Notes under the pieces: model-generated
Told to the model about the DNA's origin: nothing
The model's input: the letters and a program-made list of their open reading frames with translations, nothing else
Databases searched by the model: none
Translations under genes and position numbers: made by a program
In this document: piece by piece, positions 1 through 9,795 of the stretch
How positions within the stretch are numbered: position 1 is the stretch's first letter
Layout of the letters: the number at the start of each line of letters is the position of its first letter
From: Amborella trichopoda
Taxonomy: Eukaryota; Streptophyta; Magnoliopsida; Amborellales; Amborellaceae
Reading direction: 5' to 3'
Assembly (NCBI RefSeq): GCF_000471905.2
Contig: NW_006499973.1
Location: 1,148,586 to 1,212,585 of the forward strand
DNA length: 64,000 bases

Positions 1-1007
1 CTAAGCTCTATGAACGAATACGCAGGTTGGAATTCTATTGGCGTTCCATGATCACGTATTCCGTAAGCTAAAAAGTGCCAAGTATGCCAAATACACTATA
101 GCCTGGTTCATCAGCCTCCAGAGCCCTTACATCCTATGGTTGCATCATGGCCCTTCTCACAATGGGGTATGGACATCGTAGGGCCAATTGACCCTCCTTC
201 TGTAATGGGCCATGTTTTTATCCTAGCTGCAACAGATTATTTCTCTAAGTGGGCTGAAGCAGTCCCCCTGAAGTAGGTTCCTAGGACAGCGGTGGCCTAC
301 TTCGTTCGACATCATATCATATATCGCTTCGGAGTGCCCGACCAGATTATATCTGACAACAGTCCTCAATTTAAGAATCGTCACATCGATCGCTTAGTTA
401 ACCAGTTTCGTTTCAAATGGAGGTACTCGACTATGTACCATCCTCGGGCGAATGGATTAGCTGAGGCTTTCAATAAGACTCTGTGCAAAGTTTTAAGAAA
501 GTCAGTATAAAAAACAAGGAAGAACTGACATGAGAAGCGTCCCGAAGCACTATGGGCTTATCATACTACTACGCGAAATGCTACTGATTCCACTTCTTAT
601 TCACTGGTCTATGGGGGTGAAGCAGTTTTACCTCTCAAAATACAAATCCTTTCATTGCGAGTCCCTATTCACCAAGGAATAAGCTAAGATGAGAGAGTCA
701 AGCTTTGGTATCAAGAATTGGATGAACTCGAGAGGCTCAACAGAACCTTGAACTTAACCACGGGAGAATGAAGAGGGCTTTTGACGAGTCTATAAAGATC
801 TGCTAATTCACGAGTGGTGATCCAGTCTTACTTGTTAAGAGGCCTATTGCTATGCATGACCAGCGTAAAGGGAAGTTTGAGCTTAAGTGGGAAGGCCCCT
901 TTATAGTAAAAAAGGTCTCGCCCAACAGAGCCGACATACTGGCACATCTTGAAGGAGGGGAAGCAATGCCCCCGATCAATGGATGATACTTAAGTACTAC
1001 CCATAAT
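1..1007 (+). pseudogene. Element Q: Tat-lineage integrase, 3' part, decayed
   Basis: This is the end of the pol polyprotein of a Ty3/gypsy element; integrase joins the cDNA to host DNA. Translation in shifting frames gives the core: WGMDIVGPIDPPS (~163-201) with the first catalytic Asp, SDNSPQF (~352-372) with the second, and GLAEAFNKTL with the Glu near 460. Exactly 35 residues separate the second Asp from the Glu, as in the D,D35E family. The C-terminal part has KWEGPFIV near 888 (GPY/F motif), and the frame ends at a TAA at 1005-1007. No chromodomain follows, as expected for Tat. A stop just after the first block (~274) and further frame changes near 510 and 680 make it a pseudogene. The N-terminal zinc-binding part lies outside the window. 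The same protein is present at 35901-37167 on the minus strand. Confidence 0.93.
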
Positions 1008-1700
1008 GCATTCAAGAAAAAGAGACTCGACGCGAAAAATAAGCAAGACAATCCAAACAAATTCCAACTCTTTTTATTGCAGTAAAAATGAGTTACGAGT
1101 TACAAGCTAAAGACGCCCACTACTATGGAGGTTACAAGTCTTTTGCTCCTGAGGATAAAGAAGATGGTTACAAATGCATCTGAGGATAAGAGCACGGTTA
1201 CTGGTCGAAAGAATTGCTCCCCTCATAAAGAAGAAGCAAACCCACCAAAGGAAAGTCCTCATGAAGAAGAAGCGAAACCACTTGGATAGTTACAAGCCAG
1301 AAGATGAAGCAAAGCTACCCCAAGAAGTTAGCTTCAGTCCATCCGATGTGTATATCAAACATACAAGTCAGATATCTCACCTGACCTATACATCAAACAT
1401 ACAACGTAGGATTCATTCGACGTGTGTATCAAACATACAAAGCAAGCAAGACCTGGCAAGGAGCTTTCATATGATGGAAAGCATACCTTGTTCACAGTGG
1501 ATTTCCTTCTATAGAAAAACATGGACCTCACTGTTGTGCTGGAAGATTTGGCTTCCAAAAGTATGTCATGCCATGCCTTACCATCATTCACCACTTTTTG
1601 CTGGCCCATGAACATCATCGTGCATAGATCACTTCCGAAACATGGCATATCCTACACGTGACTTACTGCCACATGCGAGCATTACTCTCCACATCATGAC
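1008..1700 (+). other. Element Q: spacer just after pol
   Basis: No sense coding sequence is seen. The stretch from the integrase stop to ~1650 is similar to the reverse complement of 35400-35895 in element Z. Shared pieces include AATGAGTTACRA near 1087, the CATAAAGAAGAAGCAAACCC run near 1222, and the motif read on the opposite strand as LLEAKSSSTTV (Q) or LLEAKFSSTTV (Z). It is therefore a conserved part of the element between integrase and the 3' region, not host DNA. Short antisense ORFs here are possibly remains of an additional antisense reading frame, but I cannot assign them. Confidence 0.6.
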
Positions 1701-2040
1701 AGGCCACTAATGAGTGCCCTCTGAAGTCAGCGGCGGCTGTGTCTTTCAAAGGCTAACACCGGCTGAACTCCTAACATTGGTTGCCTTTCTTGAGGATCAA
1801 CGCTAGTTGTCATAGCGCCGGTTACACTTTCAAACCATCAACGTTGGTTGCCCTAGCACAGGCTGCACTTTTGTTAGCATCAGACCTATCGCAACTAATT
1901 TTGCACACCCCCTCAAATGGTAGTATGATTTCCAAGGGCAATGGTTCACCAGCCATGACATTTCACCTTCCCTGCAACCATTTTGTCCCTTCGATTTCCC
2001 GTCGAAACTTCTTATACACGGCCGAAAAAACCCACTGAAA
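1701..2040 (+). repeat. Element Q: degenerate repeats with CCGGTT cores
   Basis: Short diverged repeats carry AACGYTGGTTG / CGCCGGTT cores (e.g. near 1755, 1820, 1838). The reverse-complement counterpart is at 47290-47540, in front of the PMD ORF, where the same cores read AACCGGCGCT. No coding potential is supported. Confidence 0.5.
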
Positions 2041-2475
2041 GACTTCCCTTTCCTGCGTTTTTTCCTGGGAAGTTACCAAAACCTATGGAAAATCATTACA
2101 TCCACCCCTTAAAACTCCGCGAAAATTCCCAAGACCTGTGGAAATGCCAACCACTGCACTTCCTGCCTCTTCCACCTTCAAAATACCCATGCCGAAGTTC
2201 TTTTGTTTCCCCGAAAAGCCCCTTGTGCTAACAGCAAAACTCTTGAAAATTCTCGACAAAGTCTTGCTTTCCAGAAAACCTTTCTTGCAAAACCTTTGCT
2301 TACTGAAACCTTTCGTGAAAGGTTTCTCGAAACACTTGACCTCTTGCCGGAATCTCCCTTGCCACTTACTGAAACTTCTACCAGGCAACCTTTACTCACC
2401 GTTAAAATTTTTCTCAAGTTTTTACCCTCGTTGAAAAGTGAGGGAAAATGGGGTCTTACCCCCCTTATGTAGCCT
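2040..2475 (-). other. Element Q: antisense leader-like block
   Basis: This pyrimidine-rich block is open in two overlapping frames on the minus strand. It matches in position and style the blocks at 20690-21240 (X), 34740-35030 (Z) and 46547-47180 (T), all antisense to their element. On the minus strand a TACATAAGGGGG string at ~2462-2475 sits where T has TATATAAG. A perfect hairpin, GAAACCTTTC-GT-GAAAGGTTTC, lies at 2305-2326. I infer a promoter and leader of an antisense transcript; no protein family is recognised. Confidence 0.4.
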
Positions 2476-2639
2476 GCACTACCCTCGAACACCCCTCACA
2501 AACTAGGTTTCCAAGTTTCGTCCAAGGGAAGCCAAATGACGATGAGCCTGAACAGGCTTTGACCCGATGCTCAAGTCGACTCATCCCCGCCTGTAAAATT
2601 CTAACAAATGGGCCGGAATGGGTCAAGCTTGGGTCATGA

Positions 2640-3045
2640 GTCAAGTATCAAATCCATGCCCAGTTTCGACTACTCGGTTGAATGTCACTTGATGCTGGGT
2701 GAATTTCAAACAACTCTAGCACGGGTCGACTTGGCACCGGGTGAATTTTAAACAACCTTAGTCTCGGTTTATTTAGCACCAGTTGTGTACAAGCAATGTC
2801 ACAACTCGTTCACAATGTCAGCTGAGTTTTAACAACCTTAGCGTAGGTTGATTTGGTGCCGGGTGAATTTCAAATGACCTTAGTGCCGATTTACTTAGCG
2901 TCGGTTGTGTTTAAACAATGTCATGACTCGTTCGCAATGTCAGCTGAGTTTTAACAACCCAGTGCCTGTTGTCTTTTTGAGAACTCAGTGCTGGTTGAAC
3001 ACTCGCAAGAAACAACTATTGCTACACCTAGCGTCGACGGTATTT
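2640..3045 (+). repeat. Element Q: GCACCGGGTGAATTT tandem repeats
   Basis: Diverged units of about 60-65 bp carry the core GCACCGGGTGAATTT followed by CAACCTTAG (2690-3040). The reverse-complement counterpart is at 46240-46440 in element T. This is 3'-region repeat DNA of a Tat element. Confidence 0.6.
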
Positions 3046-3067
3046 CAAGTTGTCTATTTTTAGCTTA

Positions 3068-3445
3068 AGCGTTGTGTGTCTTGTCATCCCCAATGGAGTT
3101 GTACCAAGCCCGTTGGACCCAAGCCGTGACCTATCATCCCCAATGGAGTCAAGAGCAGGCCACTAGCCCTCATCCCCATAGAAGTCACACCCATACTACA
3201 GCCCATTATCCCCAGTGGAGTTAGGGTCATTCTTAGCTCTTCAATTCCCAGTAGGTCTGTTTCACGCAAAGCTATTTTATCCACAGGGAGTTGGGTTACC
3301 AGTCATAAGCCAATTCTCCTTAGAGTCTCATCTTTCACCCCAGGGATTCACGCATCTGAGCCCTCAGTCTGTGAATGGTCTTAACCATTTTATCCGTAGG
3401 GAGTCGGATTGCCATCCATAGACTTATTCCCCATGGAGCTCCACC
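3068..3445 (+). repeat. Element Q: CCCCAATGGAGT-type short repeats
   Basis: A run of irregular units carries TCATCCCCAATGGAGT or close variants (3086, 3138, 3172, 3208 and onward). The reverse complement of the block is at 45700-46110. No coding sequence is seen. Confidence 0.6.
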
Positions 3446-3870
3446 TACATGGCGACCCAGCCTCAGTCTGTGCTGCATGACCCTAAACTGCATAGCCTCA
3501 ATCCGTGCTGCAAGACGCTAAACTTCACAGCCTCGTTTTGTGCTGCACGACCCTAAACTGCATAGCCTCGGTCTGTGCTGCACGACCCTAAACTGCATAG
3601 CCTCGATCCGTGCTACGCGACCCTAAATTGAACTGCCTCTGTCTGTGCTGCATGACCCTAAACTGCACAGTCTCAGTCTGTGCTACACAACCCTAAACTA
3701 TACAGCCTCGGTCTGTGCTGCACGACCCTAAACTGAACAGCCTCGGTCTGTGCTGCACGACCCTAAACTGCACAGCCTCGATCCGTGCTGCATGACCCTA
3801 AACTGCACATGCCTCGGTCAATGTTGCAAAACTGCACAACCTCGGTCCTTGCTGCTTGACCTTAAAATTA
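3446..3870 (+). repeat. 35-bp tandem array, 3' region of Q
   Basis: About a dozen 35-bp units read CAGCCTCGGTCTGTGCTGCA followed by CGACCCTAAACTGCA. Period checked: CATAGCCTCG starts at 3561 and again at 3596. Most units contain CCCTAAA. Variants of the array recur in X (21640-22480) and Y (49895-50470) in the same sense, and in Z (33400-34460) and T (44490-45690) inverted. Tandem repeats between pol and the 3' LTR are characteristic of Tat/Ogre elements and are a known source of satellites. Confidence 0.92.
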
Positions 3871-4170
3871 CAAAACCTTGGTCTAGTAGCACAACCTCAA
3901 ACTACACGATCCTAGTTGTATCACTTTAAACTGCATAACCACGTTCCAATTGTATGACCGTAAACCATAGTGAATGTTCTGACTGTATGATGCTAAACGT
4001 TTTTGCACAAGTCGCAGTGGTAAGACCGTTAAAACTTGCCCCAACATATGTGCACATGCCTTTACGTGCACTTTCATGCGCACCTTCCCTAACCTACCTG
4101 TTAGTGTGCGCATGCAACCTTCATTACCTCCCTAGTGTGTCCATTGAACAGTCAGGGGAATGAGCACCGC
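3871..4170 (+). other. Element Q: remaining 3' region, truncated
   Basis: This is a continuation of the repeat region with diverged units (CTTAAACTGCATAACC). It is followed near 4060-4135 by sequence matching X at ~22050-22130 (CTTCATTACCTCCCTAGTG in both). The match stops near 4140-4170, where W sequence begins; the last part of the Q 3' region and the start of its LTR are missing. Confidence 0.65.
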
Positions 4171-4179
4171 TTAGACCAA

Positions 4180-4875
4180 TTTTGTCCCTAGGTTGGTGTG
4201 GGTGGATAAGCACCTTTGGCTGTGTTAAGGCCAACTGTGCACACCTCCTCCAGATCCAGGTCAGCAAATAGGTCTTTAATTCCTTGTCCTTGTGTGTGCT
4301 GAGATGTGGAAGAGGGATTATCCCCTATTGGGGAATCAAGGATCACTTTCGACCATCTTCTAGGACGCGCATCGAGAGGATCGAGTCTTTGAATGCCCCC
4401 TGATATGAAGTACAGAGGGCTTGAAGGCTTTATCTAGCTTTGAAAGAGGGTGAGAGTACACCCGATCTCGCTTCGATCGCATTTCCAGTTTTGGCTTCAG
4501 GGGATGCATAAATTGCTTCCTTTATGCCTTGCTCATGGGAGAAGAGCATGTGCCAAGCTTCGAGGGACCTGAAGCCATATCGATGGTAGCAATGGATGAT
4601 CTCCTCCATCGATACGAAAGTTTGCTAAATTTGAGAAACGGGGTCGCCGGCCTTTAGGAGTAAAGTAGCACAATCAGCTTGCTTGAAGGAAGCGAGCGGG
4701 ATTTCTCCGAGCTCAACTCTTATGGCCAGTTTTACGTTATGTATGATAGAATTGGAATAGAAAGGGGGTTTAGCACATACCTTTACGATGGAATTTTTAA
4801 TCGAAAACTTGAGGAATTGATAGAGTGTTGAGGGGACCACGAGGTTCTCATATAGCCATGGTCTGCCTAGCAGCA
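4180..4875 (-). pseudogene. Element W: protease end and pre-RT linker
   Basis: The ORF at 4625-4876 reads MLLGRPWLYENLVVPSTLYQ. This is the classic C-terminal block of retroelement aspartic protease (LLGRPWI..AVPSTLHQ), followed by a KFS stretch. The protease cuts the Gag-Pol polyprotein. After it come a stop and recognisable linker sequence to ~4180, where the element is cut before RT. Confidence 0.8.
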
Positions 4876-5127
4876 TGTTGAATGAAGCTTTATGTCTACG
4901 ACATAAAACTTTATCACCTGGATAGTAGGACCGATCTTGAGTGCGGGAGGCAATATGCCTTTAGCTTGCCTCTTGGTCCCGTCGTATGCGACGATAGTTA
5001 GTTGGCACGGCTCGAAGATAGTGATATGAAGAGGCTAGACGTGAAAATGATTGACATTAGCAGGGATGTCATCGTTGGTGAAAATGATTGGCGTTTGTAT
5101 CATTAGTTGGTTGATCATATTGCACAA
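4876..5127 (-). pseudogene. Element W: protease front part, active site not found
   Basis: Reading the minus strand with interruptions gives NDDIPANVNHFHV, a stop, then PLHITIFEPCQLTIVAYDGT and KGILPPALKIGPT. These align with the regions before and after the flap of Tat proteases. The D-[GNT]-G-S active-site block expected between them is not visible, which suggests an internal deletion. Stops at ~5040 and ~4890 confirm decay. Confidence 0.6.
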
Positions 5128-5888
5128 CTAATCTAGTTGTGTGTTGCTCGGGATGTGTGTCCTAGCGAGAACTCTTTCTATCTGGGCTCTGTGTGCTGGT
5201 GACATGGCGAGTTGCTCCAAGATGGAGATTTGAGCCTGGGTCTTCCTGAGACAAGTCGGTAGATCATAGGTGGTTGTGGATCCTTGAGTTCTTTTATTAG
5301 GTTCATGATCCGCAACCCTTGCCGGTGGTTTGGCTGTTGAAGTGGCTCCCATTCTTTCATCAAGAGTGTCTACCATCAATTGGATGCGTTTGAACACTTG
5401 ACCTCTTCGGCTTAAGGAATCTGCTTCGCCAGCCTGGAGCTCGATAGGGTCAACCCCTAGCGAGAGTAATGGGAGACCTCGGGGTGTTGGCCCCTTGTTT
5501 GGAAGATGATCCCTTTTCATCAGCTTTGACCATGTCAATCTCGAGGGGCATCATCTTCGTCATACTGGTTCCACTTAGGAGGATCATCAGAGTTCGAGGA
5601 CGAAGAGTTTCCTCTACGAAGACTCAAAACATCTTCTTCAACTTCTTGGAGATGATGAGCACAAGCAAATATGAATTGGCTGGGATCATCTTCTTCATCT
5701 CCGTTTGCAATCATGTGAATGATAACACCCTCCTTTGAGTTACTCGGAGCTCCAGTTTCTTCAGTCATTGTGGTTGTATTTTTGGGGAAAGGGTTTGTGA
5801 AGATACCCATCTTTTGATTAGATTCTTCAACATGTTGATTTCTAGGTCCGACAGTGATGTCGCCCCTATTAATCAACCCTTGAATCAC
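5128..5888 (-). pseudogene. Element W: gag C-terminal and linker region
   Basis: Two overlapping ORFs (5535-5888 and 5128-5538) are rich in Asp, Glu, Ser and Pro, typical of the variable linker between the Gag zinc knuckle and the protease. The second contains LEQLAMSPAHRAQIERVLA, a helical segment that in related elements lies just before the protease. They meet with a frame change near 5536. Confidence 0.65.
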
Positions 5889-5965
5889 TCACTTCAAGCA
5901 GAAACAATTTTGGGTATCGTGGGCATGGTTTCTATGCCACTTGCACCATTTTTTCTTATTCTTAA
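5870..5965 (-). pseudogene. Element W: Gag zinc-knuckle-like module
   Basis: Translation gives WHRNHAHDTQNCFCLK, a stop, then VIQGLINRGDI. This corresponds to the H-x3-GH-x-T-x2-C-x2-LK-x-x-I-x2-LI-x2-G module that binds RNA in Tat Gag proteins. The first Cys of the motif is not seen (W-H-R instead of C-x2-H) and a TGA interrupts the frame, so it is inactive. Confidence 0.7.
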
Positions 5966-6249
5966 CCTCAAATGGTGGCTCAGATGGTGACGGGAGTTGA
6001 ACCATGTTTTTCATCAAGAGTAACTCCAACACTTTTCTAACGGGTCTTTGAGAGGAGTGAAGTTGCCATATCGCCTTCGATTGTTATTTTGAGCGTTAGC
6101 TCTAGGCTGACCCCTTCAATTTTGAGTCCTATTATTTTGTTGGGTGGCTGAACCCTAAGCCGGTCTGTTAACGACAATTTCGTTAACCTGACCAGAAGGT
6201 TTCCCCTTGCCATTGCTCTTATTTCTATTCTAGGGAGTCATGATGGGTT

Positions 6250-7424
6250 TGTTATCGAGGCCTAGTATTGAGGGGTGTCCCTCTCGCCCTTTCATGTTGC
6301 ACCACTCGCTTGATCATGGAGTCGAAAGAGTGGGGGATAAGCCCCTTGTTATAGAAGGTCCTGTATTTAGGAAGTCCATTATCTAAGGTCATGGAGATTT
6401 TAGTTGGGTCCGTAAGTGGACATTCGATGACCCGCACCTCGTGGAATCGACTGATAAAATCCTCGAAGGATTCTCCTGGGTTTTGTTTTGTTGTACTGAG
6501 TTCTCCCAGGGTAAGAGATATTGGTGTCGACCCACGGTAATGAGAGATCAACTGGTTGAACATTTTATCTGGAGTTATGTGTAGTTGAGCGGTCATTATT
6601 ATCCAATCTAGTTTAAAGGCTCGCCGGTCAAAGTTTGTGAACACAGGGCCTTCAACTGGTTAGGCCTATCTTGCAAGGCTCGGACGAAGAGGAGATACGC
6701 GTTGACGTGAATATCTGAGTCACTCTTAAACTCTGGGATGACAAACCAAAGGGGAAGGTCTTCCATTCTTCCAAGGGTCTCATGAACATATGCCTTTGGG
6801 GGTAGGATTTCATGCGTACCCATCCTTACAAGCATATCTTGTATCACTGTTAAGATGCCTTCTTGTTGGGCATTCGGCATGAGTAGGCCCACCGATCGGT
6901 GAGTTCTCAAGTGTAGATTGGTAAGTTGAGACTTGGGGTAGATGTTGGCCTGCTTGGGCCTATGATGGATGAGTCACAGTTACTGGGACTGTTTGACACA
7001 TTTGTGCCTGAGGGGCATACTGGCCCATAGGTGTTGCCACCGGTTGTGGAAATGGCACTTTTTTTTGGACCGGATTCATAGGAGGGACCGATTGAAGAAT
7101 AGACTGACTCGGCTGTGCTATGGGTTGACCTACACTATTAGGTTGGTTTTGGACGGACCCATGAACTGGGGTATGAATTGTGTAACCTAATTTAACTAGA
7201 CTTTTGAGGGCAGCCTAGATTCCCATCTCGTCAAAGGGTTGGTCTAGATTGATGCCTCGACTACGTACAATGTTCAAGACATCGTTGGCTGTACTACAGT
7301 GGCTCGAGGTTGGATTGGATCTCCTAGACCAAGGTGGGTCTTGATTAGGAGACCGCTACATCTCGGGGTTTTCTTGGTTTGCATTGTGGGAATTGGCGTT
7401 AGATCCCTCATGAACTTCTTCCAT
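6250..7424 (-). pseudogene. Element W: Gag, capsid region, frameshifted
   Basis: Gag forms the virus-like particle that packages element RNA. A plausible start is the ATG at 7424-7422 (MEEVHEGSNANSH). A frame break leads to the ORF at 6608-6910 (LPLWFVIPEFKSDSDIHVNA, LKALCSQTLTGEPLN). A further frame change leads to 6252-6644 (LDWIIMTAQLHITPDKMFNQ, LGELSTTKQNPGESFEDFIS). The last block is the hallmark of the Retrotrans_gag domain (E-L-x2-x-K-Q-x-P-x-E-S-x2-D-F). Confident at family level; several stops are present. Confidence 0.85.
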
Positions 7425-7982
7425 CGCATGGCTCCTGCTGTGGCTACGTAAGGTCTAGTTGACTTAGGTTACAAAGTTAAAACAAAGTGAAAAAGAAGAA
7501 CAACATATAGAACATACCTGGATAAAGAAAAATATGTTTTTTGTATTTTTAAAAATTTTACTTTGCTGTAAACGTTTTTGAGTAGTCATAAGAAAGGCCT
7601 TAAAAGAGATCTGAAAATTTTCAAAAAATTCTGAATTGTACGACGGGGGGAATCAGAGAGCGTGTCGCCCTGGACCTGGGCGGCAAGCCTTGTGTCGCCC
7701 AAAAAACGTTTTTTTTTGTTATTTTTTTTTGTATATATTGATAAAACAAGCTTTCTTTATACTTTTATAAATAGCAAATACAATATTTTTATTAAAATAA
7801 AGCGAAGGAGATCTAACAGAAAAATATTTGTTTGTATTTTTAAATATTTTATTTTGACTTGAAACTTTTCAAACAGTCACAAAATGATACTTAGAACATT
7901 CTTGCAAAGTTTCAAAATATTTTACGATTTTCAAAATTTTGATGCTCGGATCACACTCGATTTGCCCCACGTTGGCGAGCGA
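7425..7982 (-). other. Element W: untranslated leader with GC hairpin module
   Basis: AT-rich leader between the LTR and gag. At 7660-7705 it carries the GC module with GTGTCGCCC and GGGCGGCA that recurs in the W LTR, the V LTR and the V tandem array. A primer binding site should lie next to 7983; the minus-strand string TCGCTCGCCAACGTGGGG is a candidate, but I cannot match it to a tRNA. Confidence 0.5.
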
Positions 7983-9266
7983 TGTAACGATGTAGATATC
8001 TCAGATATGACACTTTCAACTAGTGAAAATAAATGAAAAATAAAAGGTAGAGAAATTGGGAACAATCGTTATCAAATATGAGATCAGATCTGCCAAGAAT
8101 TGAGCAGATCTGCTCTCAGATTTGTGGGGGAGCCAGCGTGATCCAAGGCATCAAAAACAAGATTTTTTTAAGAAAAATGATCAAACTAAGATAAAAATAA
8201 AATTAAAATAGTAAAACAAAGGAAGAAAGCGATACCAAACCAGATCGTATGGCCCGAGACTCTTGAGCCTTCGAGGGCTCGTCCGTATCTGCACCAATGT
8301 CCTCTTTGCCTCTCTAATCTGGATATTGACCAACAGATCTATGATGTCCAGGGTGGTTGTGCCCTATTGATGGTTCTATAACTAGGGTTGTTGTGCCCTA
8401 GAGATCTAGATTTACTCAGGCTTAAGATGAGGGTTAGGGTTTTCTCAAGGAAGCTCTCTTTACTCTCCTAGGGTTTCTCTTCTAGCCTAATATTTCTCAA
8501 AAGTCTCGTCCCTCGTTCCAGCCCTCTCGTTTTTCATCCTTTTATGGTCACCCAAAGTGAGTTCATATGAACGAGGTATTTGTTGGGGCAGAGTTATCCC
8601 ATAACAAACAAATCCCTTGGTCAAACCAATCTTTAATTTTTTTAAATTAGGATTTGACTGACGCGGATACCATCACGGGGCCAAACCACCCACAAGATAA
8701 CCCTAAAAACATGAAAATTGATAAAAAATCATTTGGGGAAAAACATGTCTGGGCGACACGCCCCGTGTTTCCCAAACCAAAACTTGTCCAAATTTAAAAT
8801 TTTCTTTTCAGGTGTGTTCCTCTTGTGAAGCTACCAAAAAAAAATTGGGTCTAAACATATTTTTTTACTATTTTTAATGATTGTTTTAGTAAAATAAGGC
8901 ATTTGCAAGATGACTTGGGCGACACGTTCTGTGTCGCCTTGGCGGCATGCCCTGGTCGCCCAAATGAAAGCTTACCCAAATTGATGTTTTTCAATTTGGG
9001 TGTCTTCCTTAGCCTCTTTCGAACCTCTCAGAGAAAATTTGGGTCAAAATGGATTTTGTTACTATTCTTAATGATTTTTTCCGTAAAACATCATGTTTAC
9101 TAAATTCTGGGTCAAAACAGGCATCTGCTGGGTTCTCGGTTGGCATAATGGTTCCGGCTCACAGGGTAAGTTGCGTGACTTATGGATTTTGGGATTACTA
9201 GGCCAATTTTATACTAAGGGTCTATGAAAACCACAGAACTTGCCAGATTTAAGGCAGGTGTCTACA
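7983..9266 (-). repeat. Element W: 5' LTR (~1.28 kb)
   Basis: On the minus strand it begins TGTAGACACC at 9266 and ends in GTTACA near 7983 (left end uncertain by ~10 bp). The LTR provides promoter and polyadenylation signals. Its right ~600 bp is closely matched by 52950-53569 (LTR of V), including the GGGTCAAAA, TTTTTAATGATT and CCACAGAAYTTGCCAGATTT blocks. GC-rich palindromic modules (GGGCGACACG/CGTGTCGCC types) occur at 8752-8775 and 8917-8962. Confidence 0.8.
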
Positions 9267-9795
9267 AGTAGTAATCCTGTGAGCCGGTCTTAGTTACCGA
9301 GCTCATTTTGCTACTAGGTCATACCAATTATTCACAAGCTTAGTCACCGGTCTGATCCCCCTACTCAATCGAATTCTTCTCTCCCCCATCTTTCTTCTCT
9401 TATTTTTTCTCTTCTTCTTTTTGAATGCACATGCTTGTATACGTTCATCAAAGAGGAAAGGGTGAGATCTGACCCACCCATCTTATAACCTGTGCCAAAT
9501 GTGTGTGTGAATGCAGAAAACAGAATAATACTAGCCAAGGGAGGAGATTATGAACCAGTTTTATTATTGGGGGGCTTTCCTGGTGATTTAAGAGGGCACC
9601 CACGGGAGCCAGCCCGAGTAAGTCCCTAACCCACCTTAAATTCCTCTCTCACCAGTTGGTAAAATCTGCCCCCATTCGTAAATGAGGTTCCCGAAAAAGC
9701 GATCTCAAAAATGTTTTGGGTCTTCCTTCAAAACTTGAGACGCGTGCCACTCGATCCTCAAAGGATCTGGAGGGAGAGATAGAGGCACCTAACCA
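9267..9795 (+). repeat. Element Y: 5' LTR remnant (3' ~530 bp)
   Basis: It starts AGTAGTAATCCTGTGAGCCG, which matches the reverse complement of ~40290-40320 in the middle of the Z/T LTR. It ends GAGGCACCTAACCA at 9795, the shared 3' terminus of the X-type LTR. The 5' two thirds is missing, replaced by element W. The GGGGGGCTTTCC...AGAGGGCACCCAC block at 9570-9612 recurs at 14530 and 26021 and inverted at 30105 and 39995. Confidence 0.85.

Larger units (their letters stand above)
4171..9266 (-). mobile_element. Element W: truncated Tat-type LTR retrotransposon
   Basis: A minus-strand element contains, in order: 5' LTR (~7983-9266), leader (7425-7982), gag (7424 to ~5540), protease (to ~4620) and a short pre-RT stretch ending near 4171 without RT, RNase H, integrase or 3' LTR. 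Its LTR begins TGTAGACACC, unlike the TGTTG start of the X/Y/Z family, and its protease ends MLLGRPWLY rather than LLNHPWLH, so it is a separate subfamily. The right end abuts an X-type LTR remnant at 9267. V (52611-56040) is a relative. Confidence 0.8.

Noticed and set aside
3446..3870. Interstitial telomere sequence
   Set aside because: CCCTAAA occurs once per 35-bp unit, not as a continuous heptamer run; the array is a retroelement 3' repeat.
5469..5738. Plus-strand frames within 4171-7450
   Set aside because: They are opposite to the W gag and protease frames, which carry recognisable motifs.
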